DNA of 38,878 bases. Origin: Muribaculaceae bacterium. GTDB taxonomy: Bacteria > Bacteroidota > Bacteroidia > Bacteroidales > Muribaculaceae. This document shows positions 22,669-32,677 of the stretch, piece after piece. Where the stretch lies: NCBI GenBank assembly GCA_003979155.1, contig RYWL01000011.1, positions 1-38,878 of the forward strand. Reading direction: 5' to 3'. The notes beneath the pieces are model-generated. The model was not told where the DNA came from, did not search any database, and worked only from the letters and a program-made list of their open reading frames with translations. Each line of letters opens with the position of its first letter. Positions within the stretch are counted from its first letter, which is position 1. A program made the position numbers and the translations under genes.

Positions 22669-23562
22669 TTAGAACACCTTGATTGTGACATAGCGCTTAG
22701 GATTGCGCTTGATGTCAATGAAGAGAGAATCGAGAGAAGCCACAGTGGCGTTTAGGTTTTCGTAAAGAGCCGGGTCTTTCGAGAGTTTGCCCAAAGTGCC
22801 ATCGGGGTTGTTGAGGTCGTTGGTGAGCACTTCGAGATTGGCCAGAGAAGCCTGGAGGCTTGCCATGAGAGTGTCGACGGGCGCATTGCGGAGCATGCCC
22901 GATACAGCGGCGAGGTCGCCGGTGATGGTGTCGACGTTGGCGGTTATGCTTGTCACGTTTGAGGCAACGGGCCTGAGCTGTGTCATTACGTCGTTGAGCG
23001 ATTTCATTGTCGCCTGCAGCTCGAGAGTGATGTTGTCGAGTCGTTTAACGCTTGCAGTGAGTGCCGGGTCGCCGGTGATAGCGTTGAGATTGGTGATGAG
23101 AGTGTCGATTTTTGGGAAGATAGTGCTGACTGCCGGCATCAGGTTGGTGCTGACGGCATCCATTAGTCCACTTGTCTTTGTGGCTATGATTGTGTCGCCG
23201 ATGTTATAGTATCCGTCGGCGGGGTTACCCGGTTTGAGTGCAATCGAAGCAGTGCCGAGGAGGTCGGTGGTAAGAGCGCCTTCGGTGCCTTTGGGTAGGC
23301 GGAGCTGTTTGTCGAGGCTGAGTTCCACGATCACATGTCCGGGGTTATTGTAATCATAGTGAATGTCGCGCACTATGCCAATCTTGTAGCCGTTGAGAGT
23401 GACAGGAGCCGATTGAGTCAGACCTTCAACATTGGTGTAGCTTGCGTAAAAATAGTTGGCTGCCTTAAAGATGTTGACTCCTTTGAGGAAATTTATGCCG
23501 AAGAACAAAATGGCGAGGGCGAGAACTGCGAGAATGCCTATGAGTAGTTCTTTTCTTTTCAT
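22669..23562 (-). CDS. MCE/MlaD family lipid-transport protein
   Basis: A 297-residue protein with one N-terminal membrane anchor (residues ~6-26), an MCE domain (about 38-115, with SYTNVEGLTQSAPVTLNGYKIG) and a long helical C-terminal region of heptad character (about 150-290, many L/V/I with repeated TxxLNxx). MlaD-type proteins form hexameric rings in the periplasm that carry phospholipids between the membranes with an MlaE-F ABC transporter. The permease and ATPase genes are not in this window. Linkage with the upstream amidase gene (57-bp gap) fits the order commonly seen in Bacteroidales. Confidence 0.9.
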   Translation of the reverse strand: MKRKELLIGILAVLALAILFFGINFLKGVNIFKAANYFYASYTNVEGLTQSAPVTLNGYKIGIVRDIHYDYNNPGHVIVELSLDKQLRLPKGTEGALTTDLLGTASIALKPGNPADGYYNIGDTIIATKTSGLMDAVSTNLMPAVSTIFPKIDTLITNLNAITGDPALTASVKRLDNITLELQATMKSLNDVMTQLRPVASNVTSITANVDTITGDLAAVSGMLRNAPVDTLMASLQASLANLEVLTNDLNNPDGTLGKLSKDPALYENLNATVASLDSLFIDIKRNPKRYVTIKVF

Positions 23563-23619
23563 GTTTAGGGTCTAATATTTGCGTCGCTGCGAGCGTCGCT
23601 GTTAATATGGTTTTATATT

Positions 23620-24420
23620 TTATTTCTTAGCCTTATAATATTTTTTGAAAGCATTGAAAAGCGCATCGGCGCATTTCTGCCTGCCTTTGTCGCCGGCGAG
23701 AAAAGCCTCGCAGGTCGGATTGCAGATGAAGTCGAGCTCAACGAGAACGGCCGGCATTTTCGTAGCCCAGAGCACGAGGAATCCGGCTTGGCGCACTCCT
23801 TTGTCGGCACGGCCGGCAGTGGTGATGAGTTCGTTTTGGGCCATGGATGCAAATTCGATGCTTCTGGCCATGTTGCGGTTTTGACCGAGCTCGAAGATTA
23901 TATATGACTCCGACATGTTGGGGTCGAAGCCCTGATATTTCTGCGAGAAATCTTCTTCGAGCTCAATCACGCCGTTTTCGCGCATGGCCACTGCGAGGTT
24001 TGCCTCAGTCTTGTGCAGACCGACGGTGTAGACCGAAGCTCCGCTCAACTTTGTGCGACCTTTGGTGCGCTTGTCCACCGAGTTTACGTGAATTGAGATG
24101 AAGAGGTCGGCTTCGGCATCGTTGGCGATTCCGGCTCTGTCGTATAGCGAGACGAAAATGTCGCGGTCGCGAGTCATGACCACATTGACGCTGTCGCCGT
24201 ATTCTTTTTCTATTAGCTTGTTGAGGCGCTTGGCCACATCGAGGGTGATGGTCTTCTCATTTTGTGTCTTGCCACGGCAGCCGTAGTCCTTGCCACCGTG
24301 TCCGGCATCGATGGCAACAGTAAAGGTGTGGCTTTTCGGAGTGTCCGCGCCGAGGCGTACGGGCACGACGAGCGCTGCCAGCGCGCAGAGTGAAGATATG
24401 ATTAATGTCGGAATTTGCAT
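23620..24420 (-). CDS. N-acetylmuramoyl-L-alanine amidase (Amidase_3)
   Basis: A 266-residue periplasmic zinc amidase that cuts the bond between MurNAc and the stem peptide, used in cell separation and peptidoglycan turnover. It has a signal peptide (about residues 1-24) and the Amidase_3 motifs: VAIDAGHGGKDYGC with the first zinc His, NEKTITLDVAKRL with the Glu ligand, LFISIHVNS with the second His, and AVLVELDFICNP with the catalytic Glu. There is no LysM or SPOR domain. A -7 box lies so close to the ATG that the transcript may have almost no leader. It heads the amidase-MCE-UDG operon and is divergent from ruvA. Confidence 0.92.
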   Translation of the reverse strand: MQIPTLIISSLCALAALVVPVRLGADTPKSHTFTVAIDAGHGGKDYGCRGKTQNEKTITLDVAKRLNKLIEKEYGDSVNVVMTRDRDIFVSLYDRAGIANDAEADLFISIHVNSVDKRTKGRTKLSGASVYTVGLHKTEANLAVAMRENGVIELEEDFSQKYQGFDPNMSESYIIFELGQNRNMARSIEFASMAQNELITTAGRADKGVRQAGFLVLWATKMPAVLVELDFICNPTCEAFLAGDKGRQKCADALFNAFKKYYKAKK

Positions 24421-24428
24421 ATCAGTCG

Positions 24429-24436
24429 CAAAATTA
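24429..24436 (-). promoter_or_regulatory. -7 box just upstream of the amidase start
   Basis: On the minus strand TAATTTTG ends only nine bases before the ATG, so transcription would begin a few bases upstream of it. No clear -33 element. Confidence 0.5.
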
Positions 24437-24500
24437 CTACTTTTTTAGACAGTAAAGGTGTTCGAAAGGTCGAAAAATTTCATACATGGCGCAAAAGTCT

Positions 24501-24508
24501 TAACTTTG
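24501..24508 (+). promoter_or_regulatory. -7 box upstream of ruvA-sprA
   Basis: TAACTTTG, a good -7 element, lies 20 bases before the ruvA ATG. The -33 region is weak. Confidence 0.6.
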
Positions 24509-24527
24509 CATCAAATATTAACGCAAC

Positions 24528-25112
24528 ATGATAGAATTCATCGAAGGCAATATTCATGAGCTCACTCCAGCTACAGTAGTGCTTGCCACCCGGGCCGGAA
24601 TAGGATATATGCTCAATATAAGCCTGTCCACATATTCGGCGCTCGAAGGCAAAAGCGAGGGCTGCCTGTACGTTCACGAGTCAATACGCGAAGATGCGTG
24701 GACTCTCTACGGTTTTTCCGAGCGCCGCGAGCGCGAGCTGTTCCGCTCGCTTATCGGCGTGTCGGGTGTCGGAGCGTCGACCGCGATAGTGATATTGTCG
24801 TCGCTTCAGGGTGACGAGCTCGCCGCAGTTATTTCGGGCGGCGATGTCAAGCGGCTCAAGGCCATCAAGGGAATCGGAACAAAAACAGCCGAAAGAATCA
24901 TTGTAGACCTCCGTGATAAAATAAAAACCGATACTGCTACGTTAAATTTATGGAATCGTTCCAACAGCGGCGCCTTCGATGAGGCTTTCGCGGCTCTTAC
25001 CGCTCTGGGCTTCGACAAGAAGCTTAGCGAAAAGGCGCTCGACAAGCTTTTCGGCGAAAATCCTTCTATTACAGTGGAAGCTGCCGTCCGCAAGGCTCTG
25101 TCGATGATGTGA
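24528..25112 (+). CDS. ruvA: Holliday junction DNA helicase subunit RuvA
   Basis: Binds four-way junctions and loads the RuvB motor for branch migration in recombinational repair. The 194-residue protein has the N-terminal OB-fold domain (MIEFIEGNIHEL to about residue 63, with ATRAGIGYML), the acidic pin region near 50-55 in degenerate form, two helix-hairpin-helix motifs (LIGVSGVGASTAIVILSS and LKAIKGIGTKTAERIIVDL, about 78-125) and a C-terminal RuvB-binding domain (about 145-194, with ALTALGFDKK). Length and domain order are normal. It is followed 18 bases later by sprA, an arrangement familiar in Bacteroidota. Confidence 0.96.
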   Translation: MIEFIEGNIHELTPATVVLATRAGIGYMLNISLSTYSALEGKSEGCLYVHESIREDAWTLYGFSERRERELFRSLIGVSGVGASTAIVILSSLQGDELAAVISGGDVKRLKAIKGIGTKTAERIIVDLRDKIKTDTATLNLWNRSNSGAFDEAFAALTALGFDKKLSEKALDKLFGENPSITVEAAVRKALSMM

Positions 25113-25130
25113 GAACGGCTCCGGCTGTAA

Positions 25131-28100
25131 ATGGAAAAAGCGTATCTGCGATATAAGACATTCTTTTTGTGGCTGTTCCTGCTGTGCATAGGGATAGCTG
25201 TTGTCGTTCCGTCGCCGCTCCATGCCCAGTATTACAAGCCCGATATCACACCGCCACCTCCGGCCGTTGTGCCGGCCCCTCCGGCCATAGCTCCGGGCGA
25301 CTCAGTGCAGCTTCCTCTTCCGGTGCGTCCGTCTGTTCCGCAGAGCTACGAAGACCTTGTGCAGAACGAGTTGGCCTACGACCTCTCGACACCCTCTAAT
25401 ATTGTCACTTCGGCAGAGTTCGACCCTGCTACCGGCTGCTATGTGGTGCACACGCGTCTGGGCGGCATCGACATAGCACAGCCGTTTATAATCACGGCGC
25501 AGCAGTACAACGACTGGCAGTTCCGACGCTCGATGCAGCGCTACTACCGCGATCGCAACATGGGGCTTATCACCGACAAGGAGAAGGAGCCGTTCAATGT
25601 GCTCGATATGAACTTCGCACTCGGTCCGCTCGAAAAGATTTTCGGTCCCGGCGGCGTGTCGCTGCGTACGCAAGGCTCGGTGCAGATATCTATGGGCATA
25701 AAGAGCAACAAGACCGACAATCCGGCGCTTTCGCTGTCGGCACGCCGTAAGACATACTTCGATTTCGACCAAAAAATACAGGCTACAATCGCTGCCGGCG
25801 TCGGCGACCGCATGAAGTTCAACATGACGTATAACACCGATGCGACCTTTGATTTCGACAGCAAGAATCTTAAACTCGCCTATGAAGGCAAGGAAGACGA
25901 TATAGTAAAGAATATCGAAGCCGGCAATGTGTCGCTCACCACAGGTTCGTCGCTCATCAGAGGAAGTACGGCGCTGTTCGGCATCAAGACCAAACTGCAG
26001 TTCGGCAAACTCACGGCTACTGCGATTGTGTCTCAACAGAATTCTGAGTCGAAGAGCGTCAACACACGCGGAGGAGCCCAGACCACTACCTTTACTATCA
26101 ATGCCGACGAGTACGACCAGAACAGGCACTATTTTCTTGCACATTATTTCCGCGACAATTACGATAAATTCGCTTCACGTCTGCCGTTTGTATCGTCGGG
26201 CGTGAAAATCACACGTATAGAGGTGTGGGTAACAAACAAGACCGGAAAATACGACCAGGCCCGCAATTTTGTGGCATTTATGGATCTGGGCGAAAACCGG
26301 GTGCTCGCTTCCGACCACTGGAGACCGAATACTGCCGTATCTGTGCCGTCGAACACGTCGAACGACCTTCTGCAGGTAGTCAAGACAGAATATCCCGGAG
26401 CCCGAAACATAAATCAGGTCACGCAGGCCCTCGAACCACTCGAGGCCTATGGCATAACAGGCGGACGCGACTACGAGAAAGTGGAGAGTGCGCGACTGCT
26501 GTCGTCGAGCGAATACACGCTTAACTCGACTCTTGGCTACATCTCTGTCCGCACGGCACTCAATGCCGACGAAGTTTTGGCCGTGGCTTATGAATATACC
26601 TATAATGGACAAGTATATCAGGTGGGCGAGTTTTCGAGCGACATAAGCACCACTGACCAGTGTCTTTATCTTAAGATGCTCAAAAGCACCACATCGTCGC
26701 CTTATCTGCCAATGTGGGACCTCATGATGAAGAACGTGTACAATCTCGGCGGTTTTCAGATACAGAAGTCGAAATTCAAATTCAATATCAAGTATCTCTC
26801 CGATACAACCGGTACGCAAATCAACTATCTGCCGGTGCCCGGCCTGAATAACCAGCCGCTTTTGCAGGTGATGAATCTCGACCGCATTGATTCAAATGAA
26901 GAGAGCAACCCCGACGGTTTCTTTGACTTTATCGAGGGTTATACCATATTGGCCTCTCAGGGTAAGGTAATCTTCCCGGTAGTTGAGCCTTTCGGCTCGC
27001 ATCTGCGTTCGAAAATCAACAACGACGCGCTCGCTGACAAATACGTTTATGAGGAGTTGTACGACTCCACTATAGTTGTGGCACGCCAGTATGCCGACAA
27101 GAACAAATTCATCATGACGGGTGAATATCAGGCATCGTCGGGCTCGCAGATTCGACTCAACGCCATGAACGTGCCGCGCGGGTCGGTAGTGGTAATGGCC
27201 GGAGGCGTGAAACTCACCGAAAACTCCGACTATACCGTCGACTACGCCATGGGCATAGTCACTATCACCAACCAGAGCATAATCGATTCCGGACAGAGTA
27301 TTTCGGTGACGCTCGAAAACCAGTCGATGTTCTCCACGCAGCGTAAGACTCTCATGGGTCTCGACCTGCAGTATCAGTTCAACAAGCGGCTCAATTTCGG
27401 TGCGACCCTTCTGCATTTTTCCGAGAAGGCCTTGATAGAGAAGGTGAATATCGGCGATGAGACCGTGAACAATTCTATGCTCGGATTAAATATGTCGTAC
27501 AACGGCGAGTTTATGTGGCTCACCAATCTTCTCAACAAAATTCCTACTGTAAACGCCACTGCTCCTTCTCGCCTGAATTTTACCGCCGAGTATGCAGCCT
27601 TGCTTCCGCACAGCCAGAAATCGGGTACAAACAAAGGCTCGTCGTATATCGACGACTTCGAGTCAACACAGATTGGCATAGACCTGCGTTCGCCTTACTC
27701 CTGGTTCCTTGCCTCGACACCCTACGACCCCTCGCCAGACGCTCTCTTTCCGGAGTCCAGGCTGAGCGACAATACAGATTACGGCAAAAACCGCGCCTTG
27801 CTAAACTGGTATTTCATCGACCGACTGTTCACGCAGCGTAATTCCTCTCTGTGTCCCGGCTATATAAAGAGCGACCTGGCGCAGCTGTCGAACCCATATG
27901 TGCGCGATGTTACCGTTCGTGAGATTTTCCCCGGACGCGATGTCACATATGGAGAGTCGCAATATATTCAGACTCTCAATCTGAGTTTTTATCCCGACGA
28001 GCGCGGCCCTTATAATGTTGACAATGTGAACATCAACGACGACGGCACTCTTCTCAACCCCGAAAAGCGCTGGGGCGGCATTATGCGCAAGATGGATAAT

Positions 28101-31100
28101 ACCAACTTCGAGCAAAGCAATATAGAATATGTGCAGTTCTGGCTTCTCAATCCTTTCCTCGACCCTGAGGCCGACAATCTCGAAGGCGGCGACTTGTATC
28201 TTAACTTCGGTGAAATATCGGAAGATATTCTTAAAGACGGATTGAAGAGCTATGAAAACGGCATACCCTACGACGGAAACGACTCTTACTTGAAAAACAC
28301 AGTGTGGGGCCGAGTTTCGTCGCAAAACTCTCTCACTTATTCGTTCGACAATGCCACCGGTGCTCGTCTGGCCCAGGACGTCGGTCTCGACGGCTTGCCT
28401 AACGATGATGAATTTTCATTTGGCACATATAGCGATTATATCAATGGATTGCGCCAGCGTCTGTCGCCGGCTGCGCAGGAAATACTGCAGACCGACGCTT
28501 TCTCTCCGTTCAACGACCCGGCCGGCGACAACTATCATTTTTACCTCGGCAATGACTACGACGCGCAGCGTCTGTCGATACTCGAGCGCTACAAGCGATA
28601 CAATGGTGTCGAGGGCAACTCTCTGTCGCCCGAGGATGCGCGCGACCCGCTCTATCAGTCGTCGCGTTCGGTGCCCGATGTAGAAGACATCAATCAGGAC
28701 AACACACTCAACGAATATGAGCGTTATTTCCAGTATCGTATATCAATCCGCCCCGAGGATTTTGTTGTAGGCAAAAACTATATCACCGACAAGCAGGTGT
28801 CGCTGCAGCCTACACGCGACGGTAAAAACATAGAGGTGGAGTGGTATCAGTTCAAGATACCTTTGAGTGACTATGAGAAAGTTGTGGGCTCAATCAACGA
28901 TTTCTCCACTATTCGCTTTGCCCGTATATTCATGACCGGCTTCAAGAAGACAACGCACCTGCGTTTTGCAACACTTGAACTCGTCCGTGGGGAGTGGCGT
29001 CCCTACGATTTCAATCTCAACAACAGAGGCGATTCGCCGGCACAGGGAGAACTTGATATGTCGGTGGTAAACATCGAAGAAAATTCAACCCGAGAGCCTG
29101 TGAACTATGTGCTTCCGCCCGGGGTGTCGCGTATCACCGACCCGGGACAGACTCAAATCACGCAGCTCAACGAGCAATCACTCTCGCTCAAGCTCACCGG
29201 CCTTAACGCAGGCGACGCACGCGGTATATATCGCAACACACAGCACGACCTCCGCAACTATAAACGTCTGCAGATGTGGACGCATGCCGAGGCTCTGATT
29301 GACAATACGACCAATCTGCGTTCGGGCGATTTCTCGATATTCATCCGTTTGGGTTCTGATGTGAAAAACAACTTCTATGAGTACGAAGTGCCTCTCGAAC
29401 TCACTCCTCCGGGCGAATACGACCGGTATCTGGCCAGCGATCAGTATATTGTGTGGCCGCGCAACAACTATCTCGATTTCAACCTGCAGTGTCTTGTCGA
29501 CCTTAAGAAAGAGCGAAACCGTGCAAAGCGCGAGCAGGAGAGCGGAGTAGGGTATGCGACACTGTATACGGGCCGCGACCCCGACAATGAGCGAAACAGA
29601 ATAGCCGTGATGGGCAACCCAACTTTGAGCGACGTGCGTGTGATGCTTATCGGCGTGCGCAATAACTCTGCTTCAATGAAAGACGGCATTGTGTGGGTCA
29701 ACGAACTTAAAGTGACCGATTTCAACGAAGCCGGAGGCTATGCAGCGAAGGTAAACGCCACTCTTTCGATGAGTGACATAGCCACGCTCAACCTTGGTGC
29801 ACACATTGAGACAGCCGGTTTCGGCAGTGTCGACCAGAGCCTCAATGAGCGCCGTCTCGACGACTACGAGCAGTTCAATGTTGCCGTTCAGGCCGATATG
29901 GGCCGATTCTTGCCCGAAAAAGCCAAATTGCGCGCACCGGTCTATTACTCGATGAGCAAAGAAAAAACGTCGCCCAAATACAATCCGCTCGACCAGGACG
30001 TGCTCCTCAAAGACGCGCTCGACAACTGCGAGACTTCTGCGGAGCGTGACTCTATCAATTCTTACGCCGTGGAGCGCTCTACGGTGCAGAATTTCTCTGT
30101 GTCGGGTCTTAAATTCGACGTACAGAGTAAGAATCCCATGCCGTGGGACCCGGCCAACTTCACATTGAATTTCTCGTTTACCAAGCAGGCGAAAAACGAC
30201 CCGACGACCGAGTATGAGAATACAAACGACTACCGCGGCTCGTTCGCCTACTCATACTCGCCTTTCATAAAGCCGTTGAAGCCGTTTAAAAAGCTGACCG
30301 GTAAAAGCAAGAATGCGAAATTCCTTAAAGACTGGGAGCTCCAGTGGCTGCCTAATAATATTTCGTTTCTCACGTCGATGAGCCGCTACTACTACGAACA
30401 GCAGACGCGTTCGGAGGCTGATATCGATTTCCAGCTACCTGTTTCTGTGAGCAAAAACTGGTTGTGGGACCGTCAGCTGTCGCTTACATGGAATATGACC
30501 AAGAGCCTTACGTTTACATTCAACTCCAACACCTCGGCGCGTATCGAGGAGACTGTGGGTGCTGTCAACCGTAAACTTTTCCCTGACAAATACCGCGACT
30601 GGAAAGACACTGTGTGGCAGTCAATCAAGTCTTTCGGTACGCCGTGGTCTTACAACCAGACGTTCACGGGCCAGTACAAGGCGCCATTCAACAAAATTGC
30701 ATTCCTCGATTACGTCACCGGTTCGGTAAGCTACAACGCCACTTACCGCTGGGACCGCGGCGCCACGGTCGACGGTGTGCAGATGGGCAACTCTATCGCC
30801 AACCAGTCGTCGTGGACGGCCGACGGCCGCATCAATTTCGAGACATTATATAATAAATTCACGCTTCTGAAGGACATCAACAAGCGATTTGCCAACACGC
30901 GCTCGGCTCCTCAGACAAACAGAAAGGCGAAGAAGTTTGAGCGAACTTTCAAACTCAAGCCTGATACGACGCTGGTAATCAAGCATAATCTGCGCACAAA
31001 AAAAATAAAAGTGACCGCGCAGACCATAGACGGAAAACCGTTTATGGTAAAGACGAAGACTGTCGACGCCAACAACATCGAAGTGCTTAATCGAGGCGAG

Positions 31101-32585
31101 CAAAATGTGAAGTTCTCTATTGTCGAAGTGCTGAAGGATGAAAAGAGCCTTGCCCGTGAAATCGGCGAATACGCACTGCGCTTCGTTATGTCGCCGCGCA
31201 ATGTATCGGTGCGTTACCGCAATACCAAATCGATGTCTCTGCCCTTATTTGCACCGGGTATAGGCGATATATTCGGCCAGTCGACCGAATACGGCCCGAT
31301 GTCGCCGGGTCTCGATTTCGCCTTCGGTTTTGCCGGCGAAGATTATCTGCACAAGGCCCTTGACCGTGGCTGGCTGATTACCGACGACGGACAGACCTCT
31401 CCATCGGTTTTTGCCCGCACGAATGAACTCAATATCGAAGCGAATTTCGAACTCTTCAAGGGTTTCAAGGTTCAGCTGACATTCAACCGCACTGATAACC
31501 GCAATACACAGACGCAATTCATGTATGCCGGCATGCCGCAGAATCTTTCGGGTTCGTATACCCGTACTCACTGTGCCATACTCACATCGTTGCGTTCGTC
31601 GAAGGCCGACAACGGATACTGGTCGGACGCGTTCGACGACTTTCTGGCGAATATCCCTGAAGTGCGCCGACGTGTCGAGGCACAGTATCTGGGCTTGAAT
31701 TATCCTATGGGAGGCTTCCTTTCAGGCAATGCGCATGCCGGCATGCCGTTTGACCCGGCTGTCGGAACTGTTAGCGAGACATCGTCGGATGTGCTCATTC
31801 CGGCATTTGTCGCCGCATATACGGGCCGCTCGGCTGCTACGGAGACCCTCGACCTCTTCCCGTCGTTTGCCAGCGTGATGCCTAACTGGCGCATTACCTA
31901 TGATGGACTTATCAATCTGGGCAATCTCCGCAATATTTTCAAGACGTTCACGCTCAACCACGCTTATCAGTGCACCTATTCGATAGGTTCTTATACTTCG
32001 TTCCTCAACTGGGCTGGAACGGGCAACGGAAACCTCGGCTTCACCCTCGACGAACTTTCGGGACAACCCGTTCCGACGACACCATATAATATCTCATCGG
32101 TGGCAATCACCGAGCGATTCGCTCCGCTCTTTGGTGTGAGTGTGACTTTGAAAAACGATATCCGCATCAATGCCGAGTATCGCGACCAACGCACGCTTAC
32201 GCTCAATACTTCTGCCGGACAGCTTGTGGAGGCTACTTCGAAGGGCATTACAATCGGTGCCGGCTATAAAATAGTTGGTTTCAACAGCGTGCTCAAAATG
32301 AAGGCGTCGCAGCAGGGGGTAAGCAATGACCTGACGCTAAATGCCGATTTCTCTTTCCAGAACAATCAGGCCATCATACGTCGCATCGAGGGCAACTACA
32401 CTCAGCCTACGAGCGGCACCAATACGCTGAATATTAATTTTACGGCAGCCTATGTTCTCAGTCGCCGTCTTACAATATCGGCTTATTTCGACCATCAGGT
32501 GAATACGCCGCTTGTCACAACGAGCGCTTACCCGACAACAAACTCGTCGTATGGATTGTCTCTCAATCTGTCGCTCGCACGATAA
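25131..32585 (+). CDS. sprA: Type IX secretion outer-membrane translocon SprA/Sov
   Basis: A 2484-residue outer-membrane giant, the channel through which T9SS cargo crosses the outer membrane; in Flavobacterium it is a 36-strand single-chain barrel. It has a signal peptide (about residues 1-33, ending LHAQ), a proline-rich segment (PPPPAVV..PAPPAIAPG near 40-57), the SprA N-terminal region with LSARRKTYFDFDQKI and MKFNMTYNTDATFDFDSKNLKLAYEG, large extracellular inserts (for instance SYIDDFESTQIGIDL near 840), and a long C-terminal run of alternating amphipathic strands. Length matches the family (about 2400-2500). The frame is intact throughout. It follows ruvA by 18 bases. No PorV or PorN gene is seen nearby. 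Identification is firm. Confidence 0.95.
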   Translation: MEKAYLRYKTFFLWLFLLCIGIAVVVPSPLHAQYYKPDITPPPPAVVPAPPAIAPGDSVQLPLPVRPSVPQSYEDLVQNELAYDLSTPSNIVTSAEFDPATGCYVVHTRLGGIDIAQPFIITAQQYNDWQFRRSMQRYYRDRNMGLITDKEKEPFNVLDMNFALGPLEKIFGPGGVSLRTQGSVQISMGIKSNKTDNPALSLSARRKTYFDFDQKIQATIAAGVGDRMKFNMTYNTDATFDFDSKNLKLAYEGKEDDIVKNIEAGNVSLTTGSSLIRGSTALFGIKTKLQFGKLTATAIVSQQNSESKSVNTRGGAQTTTFTINADEYDQNRHYFLAHYFRDNYDKFASRLPFVSSGVKITRIEVWVTNKTGKYDQARNFVAFMDLGENRVLASDHWRPNTAVSVPSNTSNDLLQVVKTEYPGARNINQVTQALEPLEAYGITGGRDYEKVESARLLSSSEYTLNSTLGYISVRTALNADEVLAVAYEYTYNGQVYQVGEFSSDISTTDQCLYLKMLKSTTSSPYLPMWDLMMKNVYNLGGFQIQKSKFKFNIKYLSDTTGTQINYLPVPGLNNQPLLQVMNLDRIDSNEESNPDGFFDFIEGYTILASQGKVIFPVVEPFGSHLRSKINNDALADKYVYEELYDSTIVVARQYADKNKFIMTGEYQASSGSQIRLNAMNVPRGSVVVMAGGVKLTENSDYTVDYAMGIVTITNQSIIDSGQSISVTLENQSMFSTQRKTLMGLDLQYQFNKRLNFGATLLHFSEKALIEKVNIGDETVNNSMLGLNMSYNGEFMWLTNLLNKIPTVNATAPSRLNFTAEYAALLPHSQKSGTNKGSSYIDDFESTQIGIDLRSPYSWFLASTPYDPSPDALFPESRLSDNTDYGKNRALLNWYFIDRLFTQRNSSLCPGYIKSDLAQLSNPYVRDVTVREIFPGRDVTYGESQYIQTLNLSFYPDERGPYNVDNVNINDDGTLLNPEKRWGGIMRKMDNTNFEQSNIEYVQFWLLNPFLDPEADNLEGGDLYLNFGEISEDILKDGLKSYENGIPYDGNDSYLKNTVWGRVSSQNSLTYSFDNATGARLAQDVGLDGLPNDDEFSFGTYSDYINGLRQRLSPAAQEILQTDAFSPFNDPAGDNYHFYLGNDYDAQRLSILERYKRYNGVEGNSLSPEDARDPLYQSSRSVPDVEDINQDNTLNEYERYFQYRISIRPEDFVVGKNYITDKQVSLQPTRDGKNIEVEWYQFKIPLSDYEKVVGSINDFSTIRFARIFMTGFKKTTHLRFATLELVRGEWRPYDFNLNNRGDSPAQGELDMSVVNIEENSTREPVNYVLPPGVSRITDPGQTQITQLNEQSLSLKLTGLNAGDARGIYRNTQHDLRNYKRLQMWTHAEALIDNTTNLRSGDFSIFIRLGSDVKNNFYEYEVPLELTPPGEYDRYLASDQYIVWPRNNYLDFNLQCLVDLKKERNRAKREQESGVGYATLYTGRDPDNERNRIAVMGNPTLSDVRVMLIGVRNNSASMKDGIVWVNELKVTDFNEAGGYAAKVNATLSMSDIATLNLGAHIETAGFGSVDQSLNERRLDDYEQFNVAVQADMGRFLPEKAKLRAPVYYSMSKEKTSPKYNPLDQDVLLKDALDNCETSAERDSINSYAVERSTVQNFSVSGLKFDVQSKNPMPWDPANFTLNFSFTKQAKNDPTTEYENTNDYRGSFAYSYSPFIKPLKPFKKLTGKSKNAKFLKDWELQWLPNNISFLTSMSRYYYEQQTRSEADIDFQLPVSVSKNWLWDRQLSLTWNMTKSLTFTFNSNTSARIEETVGAVNRKLFPDKYRDWKDTVWQSIKSFGTPWSYNQTFTGQYKAPFNKIAFLDYVTGSVSYNATYRWDRGATVDGVQMGNSIANQSSWTADGRINFETLYNKFTLLKDINKRFANTRSAPQTNRKAKKFERTFKLKPDTTLVIKHNLRTKKIKVTAQTIDGKPFMVKTKTVDANNIEVLNRGEQNVKFSIVEVLKDEKSLAREIGEYALRFVMSPRNVSVRYRNTKSMSLPLFAPGIGDIFGQSTEYGPMSPGLDFAFGFAGEDYLHKALDRGWLITDDGQTSPSVFARTNELNIEANFELFKGFKVQLTFNRTDNRNTQTQFMYAGMPQNLSGSYTRTHCAILTSLRSSKADNGYWSDAFDDFLANIPEVRRRVEAQYLGLNYPMGGFLSGNAHAGMPFDPAVGTVSETSSDVLIPAFVAAYTGRSAATETLDLFPSFASVMPNWRITYDGLINLGNLRNIFKTFTLNHAYQCTYSIGSYTSFLNWAGTGNGNLGFTLDELSGQPVPTTPYNISSVAITERFAPLFGVSVTLKNDIRINAEYRDQRTLTLNTSAGQLVEATSKGITIGAGYKIVGFNSVLKMKASQQGVSNDLTLNADFSFQNNQAIIRRIEGNYTQPTSGTNTLNINFTAAYVLSRRLTISAYFDHQVNTPLVTTSAYPTTNSSYGLSLNLSLAR

Positions 32586-32616
32586 ATAGCAACATTAATG
32601 AAAGAATTGTGAATGT

Positions 32617-32656
32617 GTGCCGGTACGATGCCGTTTATCGTATGGATGCACGGCAC
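32617..32656. repeat. Stem-loop between convergent sprA and histidine kinase genes
   Basis: Outer arms 32617-32622 and 32651-32656 and inner arms 32624-32629 and 32637-32642 form a two-part hairpin with an internal loop. There is no T tail, so termination here is only a guess. Confidence 0.35.
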
Positions 32657-32677
32657 TGCACGGTGTGGCGGATTGTT

